Translations under genes and position numbers: made by a program
Notes under the pieces: model-generated
Seen by the model: the letters and a program-made list of their open reading frames with translations, nothing else
Databases searched by the model: none
What the model was told of the DNA's origin: nothing
Shown: positions 6,618 to 14,493 of the stretch, piece by piece
How the letters are laid out: every line of letters starts with the position of its first letter
How positions within the stretch are numbered: the first letter of the stretch is position 1
From: an uncultured bacterium
GTDB taxonomy: Bacteria; Acidobacteriota; UBA890
Assembly: GCA_937922775.1 (NCBI GenBank)
Contig: CALAKE010000455.1
Location: forward strand, 1-20,023
Length of the DNA: 20,023 nt
Direction of reading: 5' to 3'

Positions 6618-7546
6618 GGGAACTCCTCGAGGAACCACGAATAGGTCTTCTGGAGCCCAGTTTCCAGGTCCGTCTTCGCTTGCCACCCGAGTGAGTGCAA
6701 CCTGGAGGTGTCAAGGAGCTTGCGTGGCGCGCCGTCGGGCTTATCCGGATTGAAGCGAATCTCGGCTTCGGGGAAAACAATGTCCCGGATCAGAATGGCC
6801 AACTCGCGGATCTCCACCTCCTGACCGGTCCCGATGTTGATGTGGCCTTCGTCGGAATACTCTTCCATCAGAAACACGCAGGCGTCGGCGAGATCGTCAA
6901 CGTACATGAACTCCCGTTTTGCGGTACCGGTTCCCCACACCGTCACATGAGTGTCGCCGGCCAACCTTGCTTCGTGAAAGCGGCGAATCAACGCAGCAAT
7001 CACGTGAGACGACTTCAGGTCGAAGTTGTCGCCTGGACCATACAGGTTTGTCGGCATCACACTGACGAAGTTGCACCCATACTGTCGACGATAGGCTTGA
7101 CAGAGCTTCATCCCGGCGATCTTGGCTATCGCGTATGGCTCATTCGTAGGTTCCAGCGGCCCCGTGAGCAGTGCTTCCTCTCGCATCGGCTGCTCCGCCT
7201 CGCGCGGGTAGATGCACGAGCTACCAAGATAGAGGAGCTTTGTCGTGCCCTGCCGATAGGCCGCGTGCACTACGGTCGCGTGAATCATCAGGTTGTCGTA
7301 GATGAACTCGGCCGGTCGGGTAGCGTTGGCCCATATGCCAGCGACTGTTCCCGCCGCCAGAAAAACGTAGCTGGGCTCGAATCTCTCGAACCACGCATCA
7401 ACGGCTGCCTGGTTCCGCAAATCGAGCTCCGCACGAGTCGGCAGAAGAAGATTGTTGAATCCCTGCTCTCGCAGCTTGCGAACAAGGGCCGAGCCCACGA
7501 GGCCCTGCTGCCCCGCCACGTAGATGCTTGCCTGTTTATCGAACAT
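6614..7546 (-). CDS. fcl: GDP-L-fucose synthase (GDP-4-keto-6-deoxymannose 3,5-epimerase/4-reductase)
   Basis: A 310-residue short-chain dehydrogenase/epimerase that converts GDP-4-keto-6-deoxy-D-mannose to GDP-L-fucose with NADPH. The nucleotide-binding G-Q-Q-G-L-V-G is at residues 12-18. The catalytic set is complete: L-G-S-S-C-I-Y-P (S109 and C111), Y138-x3-K142 and H181 in K-S-S-H-V. These correspond, with a two-residue offset, to Ser107, Cys109, Tyr136, Lys140 and His179 of the E. coli enzyme. L-Y-G-P-G-D-N-F and R-E-F-M-Y-V-D-D-L-A-D-A are also typical. I chose ATG 7546 over the GTG just before it. GDP-mannose 4,6-dehydratase (gmd), its usual partner, is not in the window. The gene opens the minus-strand group towards rSAM-D and is divergent from the glycosyltransferase gene, so a GDP-fucose-like sugar is a likely donor for this locus. 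Confidence 0.92.
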   Translation of the reverse strand: MFDKQASIYVAGQQGLVGSALVRKLREQGFNNLLLPTRAELDLRNQAAVDAWFERFEPSYVFLAAGTVAGIWANATRPAEFIYDNLMIHATVVHAAYRQGTTKLLYLGSSCIYPREAEQPMREEALLTGPLEPTNEPYAIAKIAGMKLCQAYRRQYGCNFVSVMPTNLYGPGDNFDLKSSHVIAALIRRFHEARLAGDTHVTVWGTGTAKREFMYVDDLADACVFLMEEYSDEGHINIGTGQEVEIRELAILIRDIVFPEAEIRFNPDKPDGAPRKLLDTSRLHSLGWQAKTDLETGLQKTYSWFLEEFP

Positions 7547-7549
7547 CAC

Positions 7550-7680
7550 CGCCGCACCGTCGTTTGTGGTCTGATGTAGAGCAAAACACTAAGATACCGC
7601 TGATCATGGGCTCAAGATCGACTCGGAGGGGGGAGCGATCGGAGAGTGTCCTACACGATACCGTAACGGGGTAGCGCAAG
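7550..7680. promoter_or_regulatory. Divergent intergenic spacer, probable two-way promoter region
   Basis: About 130 bases lie between the heads of fcl (minus) and the glycosyltransferase gene (plus). This is the only divergent junction in the window, so promoters for both groups should be here. I see no convincing consensus -35/-10 pair. On the minus strand a TATCTT lies 17 bases after a GATCTT, which is a weak candidate. GATACCG is repeated directly at 7593-7599 and 7657-7663 and could be a binding site; that is speculative. Confidence 0.45.
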
Positions 7681-8769
7681 ATGAATCCTTCGCGTCGCGT
7701 AGCACACGCTCCCGGGCCCCGCCGAGGCATGGTATTCATGGTTCCGGGCTTCCCCGGGAGCGAGGTGGACACATCGTGTCTGCCGGCGATCCAAAACTAC
7801 GTAGACGCCTTTTCTGCGTCAAGAGTCGACCTCGAGATCCACGTGATCGCATTCCAATACCCGTTCTTCCGTGCGGAGTATGAGTGGAAGGGAGCAACAG
7901 TTCACGCTCTCGGGGGGAAGAACCGAACGCGCATGAGGCGTGCACCGACCTGGGTACGTGCGATTCGCACTTTTCTGAGGCTGCGCAGACGCACCGATGT
8001 GGAGGTGCTGCACACGTTTTGGCTGGGCGAATGTACTCGAGTCGGGCAATGGCTCGCCAGGGTCTTCGGGATCCGGCACGTCGCCAGCATCTGCGGGCAG
8101 GACGCGCTATCAACGAATCCGTACCTACCGCGCCTCAGGCTGGATGATTTGGTCCTTACCGCCGGGTCCAGCTTCGCCTCGGATGTCTTCACGCAACACT
8201 CCGGCGCTGGGAGTGTTCACGTGATCCCACTGGGACTCGATACGAAGCACCTGGAAGCCATCGACCCCCCGCCCGAGCGAGACATTGATGTGATCGGCGT
8301 CGGATCGCTAATCCCTTTGAAGGACTACAGTGCGTTTCTGGATATCGTTGCCGCCCTCAAGTCGCATGTTCCCGATGTCAGCGCCTGCATCGTCGGTGGC
8401 GGCCCCCAGCAGGAGGCGCTCGAGGAAGACATCGTGCGGCAAGGACTGCAAAACAACGTAGTCCTGCTGGGTCATCTACCGCGAGACGAGGCCTTCCGCT
8501 ACATGCTGCGCAGCAAGGTGTTCCTGCACACCTCGAAGTACGAGAGTCAGGGCTACGTCTTTCTGGAGGCGCTCTTTGCCGGGCTGCACGTGGTCTGTTA
8601 CAACGTCGGGTACACCGGCGACAGCGACCGAGTGTTCAGGTGCCGGTCGAAGCAAGAGCTCGTTGCCGCGGTCACCAACCTGCTTGTCAATCCTCGTCCG
8701 TCGGTTCGGCAGGAGGTGCTGAAGGCAGAAGACACGGTACGTGCGTTCCAAGCAATCTACGGCGATTGA
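7681..8769 (+). CDS. Glycosyltransferase, GT4/GT-B type
   Basis: A 362-residue retaining GT-B glycosyltransferase of the GT4 type, which would transfer a sugar from a nucleotide donor to a lipid-linked or glycan acceptor at the inner face of the membrane. The N-terminal domain begins near residue 17 with M-V-F-M-V-P-G-F-P-G. The C-terminal donor domain shows V-I-P-L-G-L-D, G-V-G-S-L-I-P-L-K-D, C-I-V-G-G-G-P and the E-x7-E motif at E288 and E296 (K-Y-E-S-Q-G-Y-V-F-L-E-A). ATG 7681 is the first possible start because a stop lies in frame at 7672. No transmembrane segment is evident. The divergent fcl gene makes a GDP-fucose-type donor plausible, but the sugar cannot be read from sequence. The next gene overlaps or abuts its 3' end. 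Confidence 0.9.
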   Translation: MNPSRRVAHAPGPRRGMVFMVPGFPGSEVDTSCLPAIQNYVDAFSASRVDLEIHVIAFQYPFFRAEYEWKGATVHALGGKNRTRMRRAPTWVRAIRTFLRLRRRTDVEVLHTFWLGECTRVGQWLARVFGIRHVASICGQDALSTNPYLPRLRLDDLVLTAGSSFASDVFTQHSGAGSVHVIPLGLDTKHLEAIDPPPERDIDVIGVGSLIPLKDYSAFLDIVAALKSHVPDVSACIVGGGPQQEALEEDIVRQGLQNNVVLLGHLPRDEAFRYMLRSKVFLHTSKYESQGYVFLEALFAGLHVVCYNVGYTGDSDRVFRCRSKQELVAAVTNLLVNPRPSVRQEVLKAEDTVRAFQAIYGD

Positions 8770-9562
8770 CCCCGTGGCCCCATACTTCCTCAAGAAGCTC
8801 TTCCTCAAAACGGCGATCGCGCTCCCGGCGCCGCGTGTCGTCTACAGGCTCAGTCGTCTTTACCATCACACAAAGGACGGCGAGAACTTCGGTGATATGA
8901 CGATCAACGGGGAGGTGCGCTTTCTCCGCTCTCAGGCGCCCGACTGCGACGTTCTCTTCGACGTCGGCGCCAATCGGGGTGAATGGACACGGCACGCCTT
9001 GGCTCTTACGGAAGAGGCTCAGATCCACTGTTTCGAGCCGGTATCGTCTCTTTACCGATCGCTGGTCGCGAATCAGCTTCCCGAGCGTGTGGTCTGCAAT
9101 CAGGTCGGATTGTCCGATGAGCCCGGTGAGCGTCAAATAGATCTCACCACAATGTCTTTGTACGGCCACCGGCAGAGTCCCGACAGTGGTCCGGCGCCCT
9201 CGCTGACCGAGGAAGTGCGGCTCGAGACCCTGGATGCATACTGTGCCGGAAACGGCGTAGAGCAGATCGATCTGCTCAAGCTGGATGTAGAGGGCCACGA
9301 GCTGGCGGTGATGCGCGGCGGGCTGAGCATGTTGCGCGAGGGACGCGTGAGGAGGATTCAGTTCGAGTATGGACCGAGCAATATCTACTCGCGGGTGCTG
9401 TTGCGCGACATGTTCGCGTTCTTCGAAGACCTGGACTACGACGTCTTCAAGATCGTTCCTCGGGATCTCGTCAGAGTGAAGACGTACGACCCGCAGCTCG
9501 AGAATTTCCAGTACAAGAACTTCGCGGCGCTACATTCCTCACTCGCGACGAAGCGAGGCTGA
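8741..9562 (+). CDS. FkbM-family SAM-dependent methyltransferase
   Basis: A 273-residue FkbM-type methyltransferase, a family that usually O-methylates hydroxyls of sugars or natural products. Motif I is V-L-F-D-V-G-A-N-R-G (residues 71-80), followed by H-C-F-E-P, and the family hallmark L-K-L-D-V-E-G-H-E is at about 179-187. The start is uncertain. GTG 8741 overlaps the glycosyltransferase by 29 bases; the in-frame GTG at 8774, just after its stop, is equally possible and neither has a strong ribosome binding site. The next methyltransferase begins three bases after its stop, so the three plus-strand genes form one operon. Methylation of the sugar added by the glycosyltransferase next door is the simplest reading. 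Confidence 0.9.
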   Translation: MRSKQSTAIDPVAPYFLKKLFLKTAIALPAPRVVYRLSRLYHHTKDGENFGDMTINGEVRFLRSQAPDCDVLFDVGANRGEWTRHALALTEEAQIHCFEPVSSLYRSLVANQLPERVVCNQVGLSDEPGERQIDLTTMSLYGHRQSPDSGPAPSLTEEVRLETLDAYCAGNGVEQIDLLKLDVEGHELAVMRGGLSMLREGRVRRIQFEYGPSNIYSRVLLRDMFAFFEDLDYDVFKIVPRDLVRVKTYDPQLENFQYKNFAALHSSLATKRG

Positions 9563-9565
9563 GTC

Positions 9566-10522
9566 ATGTCCGAAGACTTGGACCTGGTCCAGCTCCTGGC
9601 GTGCCCCTCATGCGGAGAGAGAATGGTTGAGGAGGCCGATGGCGTCGCGCGTTGCTCGATCGAAGGAACGCGCTACGTTCGTGAGACGGGGATATGGCGA
9701 CTCTTGGCCCCGCCAGAAGACCCGCTCCTAACCGGCTTTCTGGCCTACTACCAGGCGGTGCGGCGAGAAGAAGGCTGGGGCGACGATGGCGACGGATACT
9801 ACCGGGACCTCCCATTCGAGGACCGATCCGGCCGTCATCCGGCGATCTGGCGCATTCGAGCGGCCACCTATCGAGTGTTTCTTCGCACTGTCATGGAGCC
9901 GATCGAGGCGGCGCACGGCAAGAGGAAGATTCTCGATCTCGGGGCCGGGAACTGTTGGCTTTCGTACCGGCTCGCCGGAAGAGGGCACGAGGTAGCCGCG
10001 GTCGACCTCAATGACGACCTGCGGGATGGCCTCGGGGCCTCTGTCCACTACGGGGCCGAGACGCAGTTCGCGTTGATCCAGGCATCATTCGACCATCTTC
10101 CATGGCCTGCCGATGTGATCGATCTGGCGATCTACAACGGCAGCTTTCATTACAGCATCGACTACCGTGCCACCCTGCGAGAAGCGCTTCGCGTGCTCCG
10201 CCCTCGGGGCCGCATCGTGATTCTCGATTCTCCTTTCTACCGCCGCTCTAGCAGCGGGCTGGCCATGGTTCGAGAGCGAGAGCAGGCATTTCGGGCAGAC
10301 CACGGCTTGGATGCTGGGTCGATGACCAATGAGGGGTTCTTGACTTACACCCGCCTGAACGCGCTGGGGCATCACCTGGGTATCACTTGGAAGGTGATAC
10401 ACCCGTACCGTGGAATCCGTTCGGCTCTTCGGCCTCTGAAGAACAGGATCTCGGGGCATAGGGAACAGGCCCGCTTCCCCATCGTCACGGGTTCCGCGAC
10501 ATCGGGTGGAGCCTCGCGATGA
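9566..10522 (+). CDS. Class I methyltransferase with N-terminal Trm112-like zinc ribbon
   Basis: A 318-residue protein with two parts. Residues 8-48 resemble a Trm112-type zinc ribbon (L-L-A-C-P-S-C-G, then A-R-C-S-I-E-G-T-R-Y, ending T-G-I-W-R-L-L). It has C13, C16 and C30, but Glu33 stands where the fourth Cys of the usual C-x2-C is expected. The methyltransferase domain has motif I I-L-D-L-G-A-G-N-C at about 122-130, V-D-L-N after the next strand, and L-R-P-R-G-R-I-V-I-L-D. ATG 9566 lies three bases after the FkbM stop, so translation is probably coupled. Its last 38 bases overlap the end of the PIG-L gene on the opposite strand. The acceptor is unknown; small-molecule or glycan O- or C-methylation fits the neighbours. 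Confidence 0.85.
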   Translation: MSEDLDLVQLLACPSCGERMVEEADGVARCSIEGTRYVRETGIWRLLAPPEDPLLTGFLAYYQAVRREEGWGDDGDGYYRDLPFEDRSGRHPAIWRIRAATYRVFLRTVMEPIEAAHGKRKILDLGAGNCWLSYRLAGRGHEVAAVDLNDDLRDGLGASVHYGAETQFALIQASFDHLPWPADVIDLAIYNGSFHYSIDYRATLREALRVLRPRGRIVILDSPFYRRSSSGLAMVREREQAFRADHGLDAGSMTNEGFLTYTRLNALGHHLGITWKVIHPYRGIRSALRPLKNRISGHREQARFPIVTGSATSGGASR

Positions 10523-11363
10523 GCCTGCGCCGCGCCGTCCTGCCAACGAGATAAGCAGCGGGGTCGCCCACAGCCAGGTAGCGGATGCCGCGAAACCGCT
10601 CCGGCCAGATCTCGGGGTCCTCCCTGTGCAGCTCTCGATAATCGCCAATCTCCAACTCCCAGAACACTTCGGCTAGCTCAGCCAACCGGTTGGCGCGCGC
10701 CGCGTACCGCTTGAGTCGTCGGCACGAGACTATCGAGCCCCGCTGGCTGGTGTGGGCGTCCAGCGCCGAGTCGTGAGCGGACGCGACGCTCGAAATATCC
10801 AAGACCCGGTTGGCGAGAACGGCGCTCAGCGGCACCTGTACTTGGTAGATACGGATCAGCGGTCCAGCATCTCCCGAGTAGCAGGCTGATAGTGCCCCTG
10901 CCAGACCGTGCGCGATCGCGTGATGCTCAGGATGAAAATCGACCCGTGAAGGCGCGTATACGAGCGATGGTTCACAGCGTCGCAACACTTCACACAGTTG
11001 CAAGTGGAGATCGGCCCCACGCCACTCACCTTCCGGCAGCCCGAGCCATTCGAATCGGTCGACAGCCAAGGTTGCGGCCGCGGCTTCGGCCTCACGCTGT
11101 CGGATCTCTGCCATACGCTGCGGGGCTAGGCCCAAAGCACGCGATCGTCGTCCGTCGGTGACGTAGGCGACGCTCACCTCATCGCCGGCCTCTCGGTGCC
11201 TGAGTATGGCACCGCCGCAGCCGACGACCTCGTCGTCAGGATGCGGCGCTACTACGAGCACCGGCCCCTGACGGCTGCAGGACATCTTCTCTGCTCGCGG
11301 TGGACGCACGCGACTCAGAAGGCCGAACCCGGTGCCCCATAGCTGAGCAGACCCATTCTGCAT
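10485..11363 (-). CDS. PIG-L-family zinc N-deacetylase
   Basis: A PIG-L/LmbE-type Zn-dependent deacetylase of about 292 residues, which removes an acetyl group from N-acetylated amino sugars or related conjugates. The zinc site is visible as A-P-H-P-D-D-E (H41, D44; D43 is the expected catalytic base) and V-D-F-H-P-E-H-H-A, which supplies the third His ligand. G-C-G-G and the T-D-G-R-R loop are also usual. The start is uncertain. The frame is open to 11474 inside the GNAT gene, ATG 11363 follows the GNAT stop by about 50 bases, and ATG 11285 sits just before the core fold. It is the last gene of the right-hand minus-strand operon. With the preceding GNAT gene it could swap an acetyl group for another acyl on an amino sugar; this is inference. 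Confidence 0.88.
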   Translation of the reverse strand: MQNGSAQLWGTGFGLLSRVRPPRAEKMSCSRQGPVLVVAPHPDDEVVGCGGAILRHREAGDEVSVAYVTDGRRSRALGLAPQRMAEIRQREAEAAAATLAVDRFEWLGLPEGEWRGADLHLQLCEVLRRCEPSLVYAPSRVDFHPEHHAIAHGLAGALSACYSGDAGPLIRIYQVQVPLSAVLANRVLDISSVASAHDSALDAHTSQRGSIVSCRRLKRYAARANRLAELAEVFWELEIGDYRELHREDPEIWPERFRGIRYLAVGDPAAYLVGRTARRRLIARLHPMSRNP

Positions 11364-11412
11364 GGCCGCCACGAGCCATTGCGGGGGCTTTGGTCGCTGC
11401 CAAGTTGGCGCG

Positions 11413-12480
11413 CTAGATGAGATCGAAGTCACCTCCCGCAAGCTTCCAGGGCCCCGAATCGCGAAGCGTCTCAATATTGAGATTCGGATCCAGGATCACG
11501 GCGTCGACCCTGAAGGTCCCCCAGCTGAAGACAAAGCCCTGACGGCGAAAAAGCCGATGTTCGCGACTGCCGGGCACTGCCAGGGCGATCGCGATCTCTG
11601 CACCTGCGCCCCTCAACCTGGCAGCGGTCTCACGGAGGAGGCAGCCACCGATGCGGCTGTCTGCATGCTGCGTCACCAGATCGGCGATCGTGCCGATCCG
11701 GCGGCCGCTGGCCTCCTGTAACCCATATGCCGTGTATCCGCGTGCACGTTGGCCGTCACTGGCGACGACGACCCCATAGGGAGAACCGGGTCTATCGAGG
11801 AACCTGTGGAGCAACCACTCTTTGTCGCGCCGAAGCGCTGGCTGCTCGGTCGACTCGAGCGCGCCCGCCAGTTGGTCGAAAGCTGTCTCGGCCTGAGCAC
11901 GATTTACGGTGTCGAGCTCGAGGCCCGGCGGTCGCGACGGGCCGAAGTCCCAGAGCTTGTTCCAGAACCTCCCGCCAACCTCTATCCCCGGCAATCGTCC
12001 GAGTCGAGTCCGCCTCGCCAACAGCAACTCGGGTCGAAGGGCACGGATCATCCAGCGCAGGGATGAAACCCGTTGCCACCCCAGAGCGTCGGCGCGCGAC
12101 CCGTACCGCTCATTGGGCATGCCGAGGACGAACGCTACCCCGGCGGCGCGCCAGGCGGCGTGAGCGCGAGTCACGACCGCAGTGAAGGCTCCTTGGCGGC
12201 GAAACTCGGGAGCCGTCATCGCATCAACCGCCACCATCACGAAACGCTCCCCTTCGGGAAGGCAGATGCGCCGCGGGATTCCCGCATACTGACACACCGG
12301 TTGATCCTGGCTGTCCACCGCTACCCAAACGTTGGGGAAGTCCTCCGCATGATCGCGGAGCTTCCACCTCCACAACTGCGACGTCATCGATCGCTTGAAC
12401 ACCCGTTCGAACAATGCAGCCAGCGGCACCTCGTCGCTCGGCTGATAGGGGCGGCAGGTCCATTGCTCGCGCCGACTCAT
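11413..12480 (-). CDS. GNAT-family N-acyltransferase
   Basis: A 355-residue protein with an N-terminal GNAT fold. Y-Q-P-S-D-E-V-P-L opens the fold and V-D-A-M-T-A-P-E-F-R-R-Q-G-A-F-T is the acyl-CoA pyrophosphate-binding motif (R-x-x-G-x at about 94-100), followed by G-M-P-N-E-R-Y-G-S and G-W. The second half (E-W-L-L-H-R-F, G-Y-T-A-Y-G, I-G-T-I-A-D-L) looks like a second, degenerate GNAT domain, so the length of about twice a single GNAT fits a tandem arrangement. ATG 12480 has AGAGG a few bases upstream and lies 13 bases after the stop of the SPASM-like gene, so I prefer it to the open frame up to 12561. Similar proteins occur in surface-polysaccharide clusters. It probably acylates an amine on a sugar; the acyl group is unknown. 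Confidence 0.82.
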   Translation of the reverse strand: MSRREQWTCRPYQPSDEVPLAALFERVFKRSMTSQLWRWKLRDHAEDFPNVWVAVDSQDQPVCQYAGIPRRICLPEGERFVMVAVDAMTAPEFRRQGAFTAVVTRAHAAWRAAGVAFVLGMPNERYGSRADALGWQRVSSLRWMIRALRPELLLARRTRLGRLPGIEVGGRFWNKLWDFGPSRPPGLELDTVNRAQAETAFDQLAGALESTEQPALRRDKEWLLHRFLDRPGSPYGVVVASDGQRARGYTAYGLQEASGRRIGTIADLVTQHADSRIGGCLLRETAARLRGAGAEIAIALAVPGSREHRLFRRQGFVFSWGTFRVDAVILDPNLNIETLRDSGPWKLAGGDFDLI

Positions 12481-12493
12481 GATCCTCTCGTTC

Positions 12494-13585
12494 TCACTCC
12501 CCACCAGCCCGCCACGGTGGCAGGTGCAGGGTGCAAACGCAATTGCGGCAGATATCGTCACTCGCGACGTCGAGATTGCGGCGAAACGCGATCGCCTGAT
12601 CAGCGTTCAGAATCTGACTCAGGGGCGCTTTGTGAATGTTGCCGAGGGGTGTGTGGAAGAAACATGGTCGCACGGTTCCATCCGCCTCAATTACGGCCGA
12701 CACCCATGGAGCGTTGCATGTTGGGGGATCTGCCTCGCACTGCCCGCTGAGCGCCCGGTAGTGTCGCGCAATTCGCCGGAGCTTATCGGGTGACTCGGCG
12801 ATGAATCCAGACTCGAAATCACTGCGAGAGCTCATGATCAAATCTTCAATCAGGTGCTCGAGTTCTCGCGCTTCATTGTCCCCAAGACCCACCTCGGCGG
12901 CCCTGTCCGGCTGCCAGCGAACCGGGCGGTTGAACGCCTCCGTCGTGAGATCAGCCGCCAGGAATGACATCTGGTCCAGAGGGATGTCACGGGCGGCCTC
13001 GATGATAGTGGGCACATGCTCGTAGTTGAGGCGCTGGATCACGCACCGGCCGGTGACCCGATACTTGGGATCGATTCGCCGCAGAGCCCTGACACCGTCG
13101 GCGAGGCGGTCGAACGCCCCGGGGATGCCGCGAATCCGATCGTGCACCGCCCTGCCTCCATCGAGGGACACGATTACCTCGTCGCACCACAGCACGACCT
13201 CACGAGCGTGTTGTTCGAGGCTCAGGCCGGTGGAGAGCAAGGTAATCCGAACGCCTTGCTCCTTGAGCAGCTCGCACAGCGTCCAGAGATTGCGGTGCAT
13301 CAGGGGCTCGCCACCTGACAGCACGACGGACCGGACATCAAGCCTGCCGAACGACTCGAGATGGGGAGCGAGATCGTCGCGAGAAAGCTCGTGTCGGCGG
13401 TTGTTCGCCTTCCAGATATCGCACATCACGCAGCGGCAATTGCAGCGACTGTGCGGCATGAGGACCACTACCGGCAACGCGTGGATCCGATGAGACAACA
13501 GCGTCAGGGTGCGCTTGAGGATTTGACTGAGAGCAGGCATCTGATAGCTGCGTCGCGATGGAAGGGTGGCTCGGTTCGCGACCAC
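12494..13585 (-). CDS. Radical SAM protein with SPASM-like C-terminus
   Basis: A radical SAM enzyme of 363 residues, or 348 from the alternative ATG at 13540. The 4Fe-4S ligands are C48, C52 and C55 in R-C-N-C-R-C-V-M-C-D-I-W, the form typical of the MoaA/SPASM branch. V-V-L-S-G-G-E-P-L is the G-G-E-P SAM-binding motif and S-L-D-G the usual later strand. The C-terminus carries a SPASM-like Cys set: G-Q-C, P-T-C-N-A-P-W, I-E-A-D-G-T-V-R-P-C-F and D-I-C-R-N-C-V-C. These would hold one or two extra Fe-S clusters. It has no B12 domain, unlike the other four radical SAM proteins here. The GTG at 13585 has GGTGAG at suitable distance. A gap of 107 bases precedes it. SPASM enzymes often act on peptides, but members also modify sugars and cofactors, so the substrate is open. 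Confidence 0.88.
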   Translation of the reverse strand: MVANRATLPSRRSYQMPALSQILKRTLTLLSHRIHALPVVVLMPHSRCNCRCVMCDIWKANNRRHELSRDDLAPHLESFGRLDVRSVVLSGGEPLMHRNLWTLCELLKEQGVRITLLSTGLSLEQHAREVVLWCDEVIVSLDGGRAVHDRIRGIPGAFDRLADGVRALRRIDPKYRVTGRCVIQRLNYEHVPTIIEAARDIPLDQMSFLAADLTTEAFNRPVRWQPDRAAEVGLGDNEARELEHLIEDLIMSSRSDFESGFIAESPDKLRRIARHYRALSGQCEADPPTCNAPWVSAVIEADGTVRPCFFHTPLGNIHKAPLSQILNADQAIAFRRNLDVASDDICRNCVCTLHLPPWRAGGE

Positions 13586-13692
13586 TACGATAGCTCACCA
13601 CCCCACAATGTGATTTGGGCACTCTAACACCGGTATCCGTGCCCAGGCTGTCGGTCGGTCTCGAACGGATCGCGGAGCCGGACGCTTCCCGA
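13586..13692 (-). promoter_or_regulatory. 107-base gap inside the right-hand minus-strand gene run
   Basis: This is the longest gap between 10485 and 19998, where most other junctions overlap or lie within tens of bases. It could hold a secondary promoter for the SPASM-like, GNAT and PIG-L genes. I see no convincing promoter hexamers, hairpin or small ORF in it. Confidence 0.2.
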
Positions 13693-14493
13693 TCAGCGTC
13701 GCTCGAGGATAGTCAGGTGGTGATCGTTCAGCCAGGTGGCGGGGAAGGTGCCACCCAATCGCCGGTCGAGTGTCGCCATCTTCGAGAACAGGCGGGGCCA
13801 CCTGTCGACCAGGGAGCGAAAGTCGGTAGGCGGAAGAAACACACCGACTCCGGCGGTCTCAACGAGTCGGAACCAGGGCTCGAACTCCTGCCGGACTCTG
13901 CGTGGCGAGGCGTACCACACCCGAACGGGCTCCCCTTCACCGACTCGGGCTTCCGGGTGTCTACGGAAACGCCGGAAGGCATCTTTGACACGTCCGCGCG
14001 CCAAATGACCCAAGACCTCCCACGGGCAAAAGGGGCCCATGACAACCAACAGCAGACGACCTCCCGGCCTCACCCTACGAGCCAATTCTTTGGCTAAGGC
14101 CTGCAGCTCGGGCACGCAGTTGAGGGCGCCGAAATTCGAGTACGCTCCGTCGCATTGGGCCACGCCGCAGGTACCATCGAGATGGAGAGCGAGCTCCGAA
14201 AGGTCTACCTGGCACCATGTGATTCGGTCCGCCGTCTCTGTCTGCTCCGCCTTGGCGCGGGCCAGGGCAAGCATTGCGGTCGACGCGTCAAAGGCCGTGA
14301 CTCGGACGCCGCGCTGCGCCAGCCATACAGCGTCCTCGCCGGTGCCGCAGCCGAGATCGAGTACATGACTGCCGGGTTCGAATGATTCCTCCAGCTTGCG
14401 ACAGACTTCGCTACGCAGCAAGCGCCCCAGACGGTGATCCGTGAAGTCGGCGTCGTAGTGTGACGCAACGGCATCGAACGCGTTGCCGGTCAC
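13693..14493 (-). CDS. Class I SAM-dependent methyltransferase
   Basis: A 266-residue cytosolic methyltransferase. The N-terminal F-D-A-V-A-S-H-Y-D-A-D-F is typical of the UbiE/Methyltransf_25 type. Motif I is V-L-D-L-G-C-G-T-G-E-D at about 44-54, with F-D-A-S after strand 2 and R-V-R-P-G-G-R-L-L-L-V-V later. The C-terminal third (about residues 170-266) varies from the standard fold and ends N-D-H-H-L-T-I-L-E-R-R. It starts at GTG 14493, which overlaps the TGA of rSAM-C as GTGA, so it is almost certainly translated together with that gene. This repeats the radical SAM/methyltransferase pairing seen at rSAM-D. It may methylate the product of rSAM-C or a sugar intermediate; inference only. Confidence 0.87.
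   Translation of the reverse strand: MTGNAFDAVASHYDADFTDHRLGRLLRSEVCRKLEESFEPGSHVLDLGCGTGEDAVWLAQRGVRVTAFDASTAMLALARAKAEQTETADRITWCQVDLSELALHLDGTCGVAQCDGAYSNFGALNCVPELQALAKELARRVRPGGRLLLVVMGPFCPWEVLGHLARGRVKDAFRRFRRHPEARVGEGEPVRVWYASPRRVRQEFEPWFRLVETAGVGVFLPPTDFRSLVDRWPRLFSKMATLDRRLGGTFPATWLNDHHLTILERR

Noticed and set aside
6695..7579. 294-codon plus-strand ORF opposite fcl
   Set aside because: fcl on the other strand has the full catalytic set; this frame has no family features.
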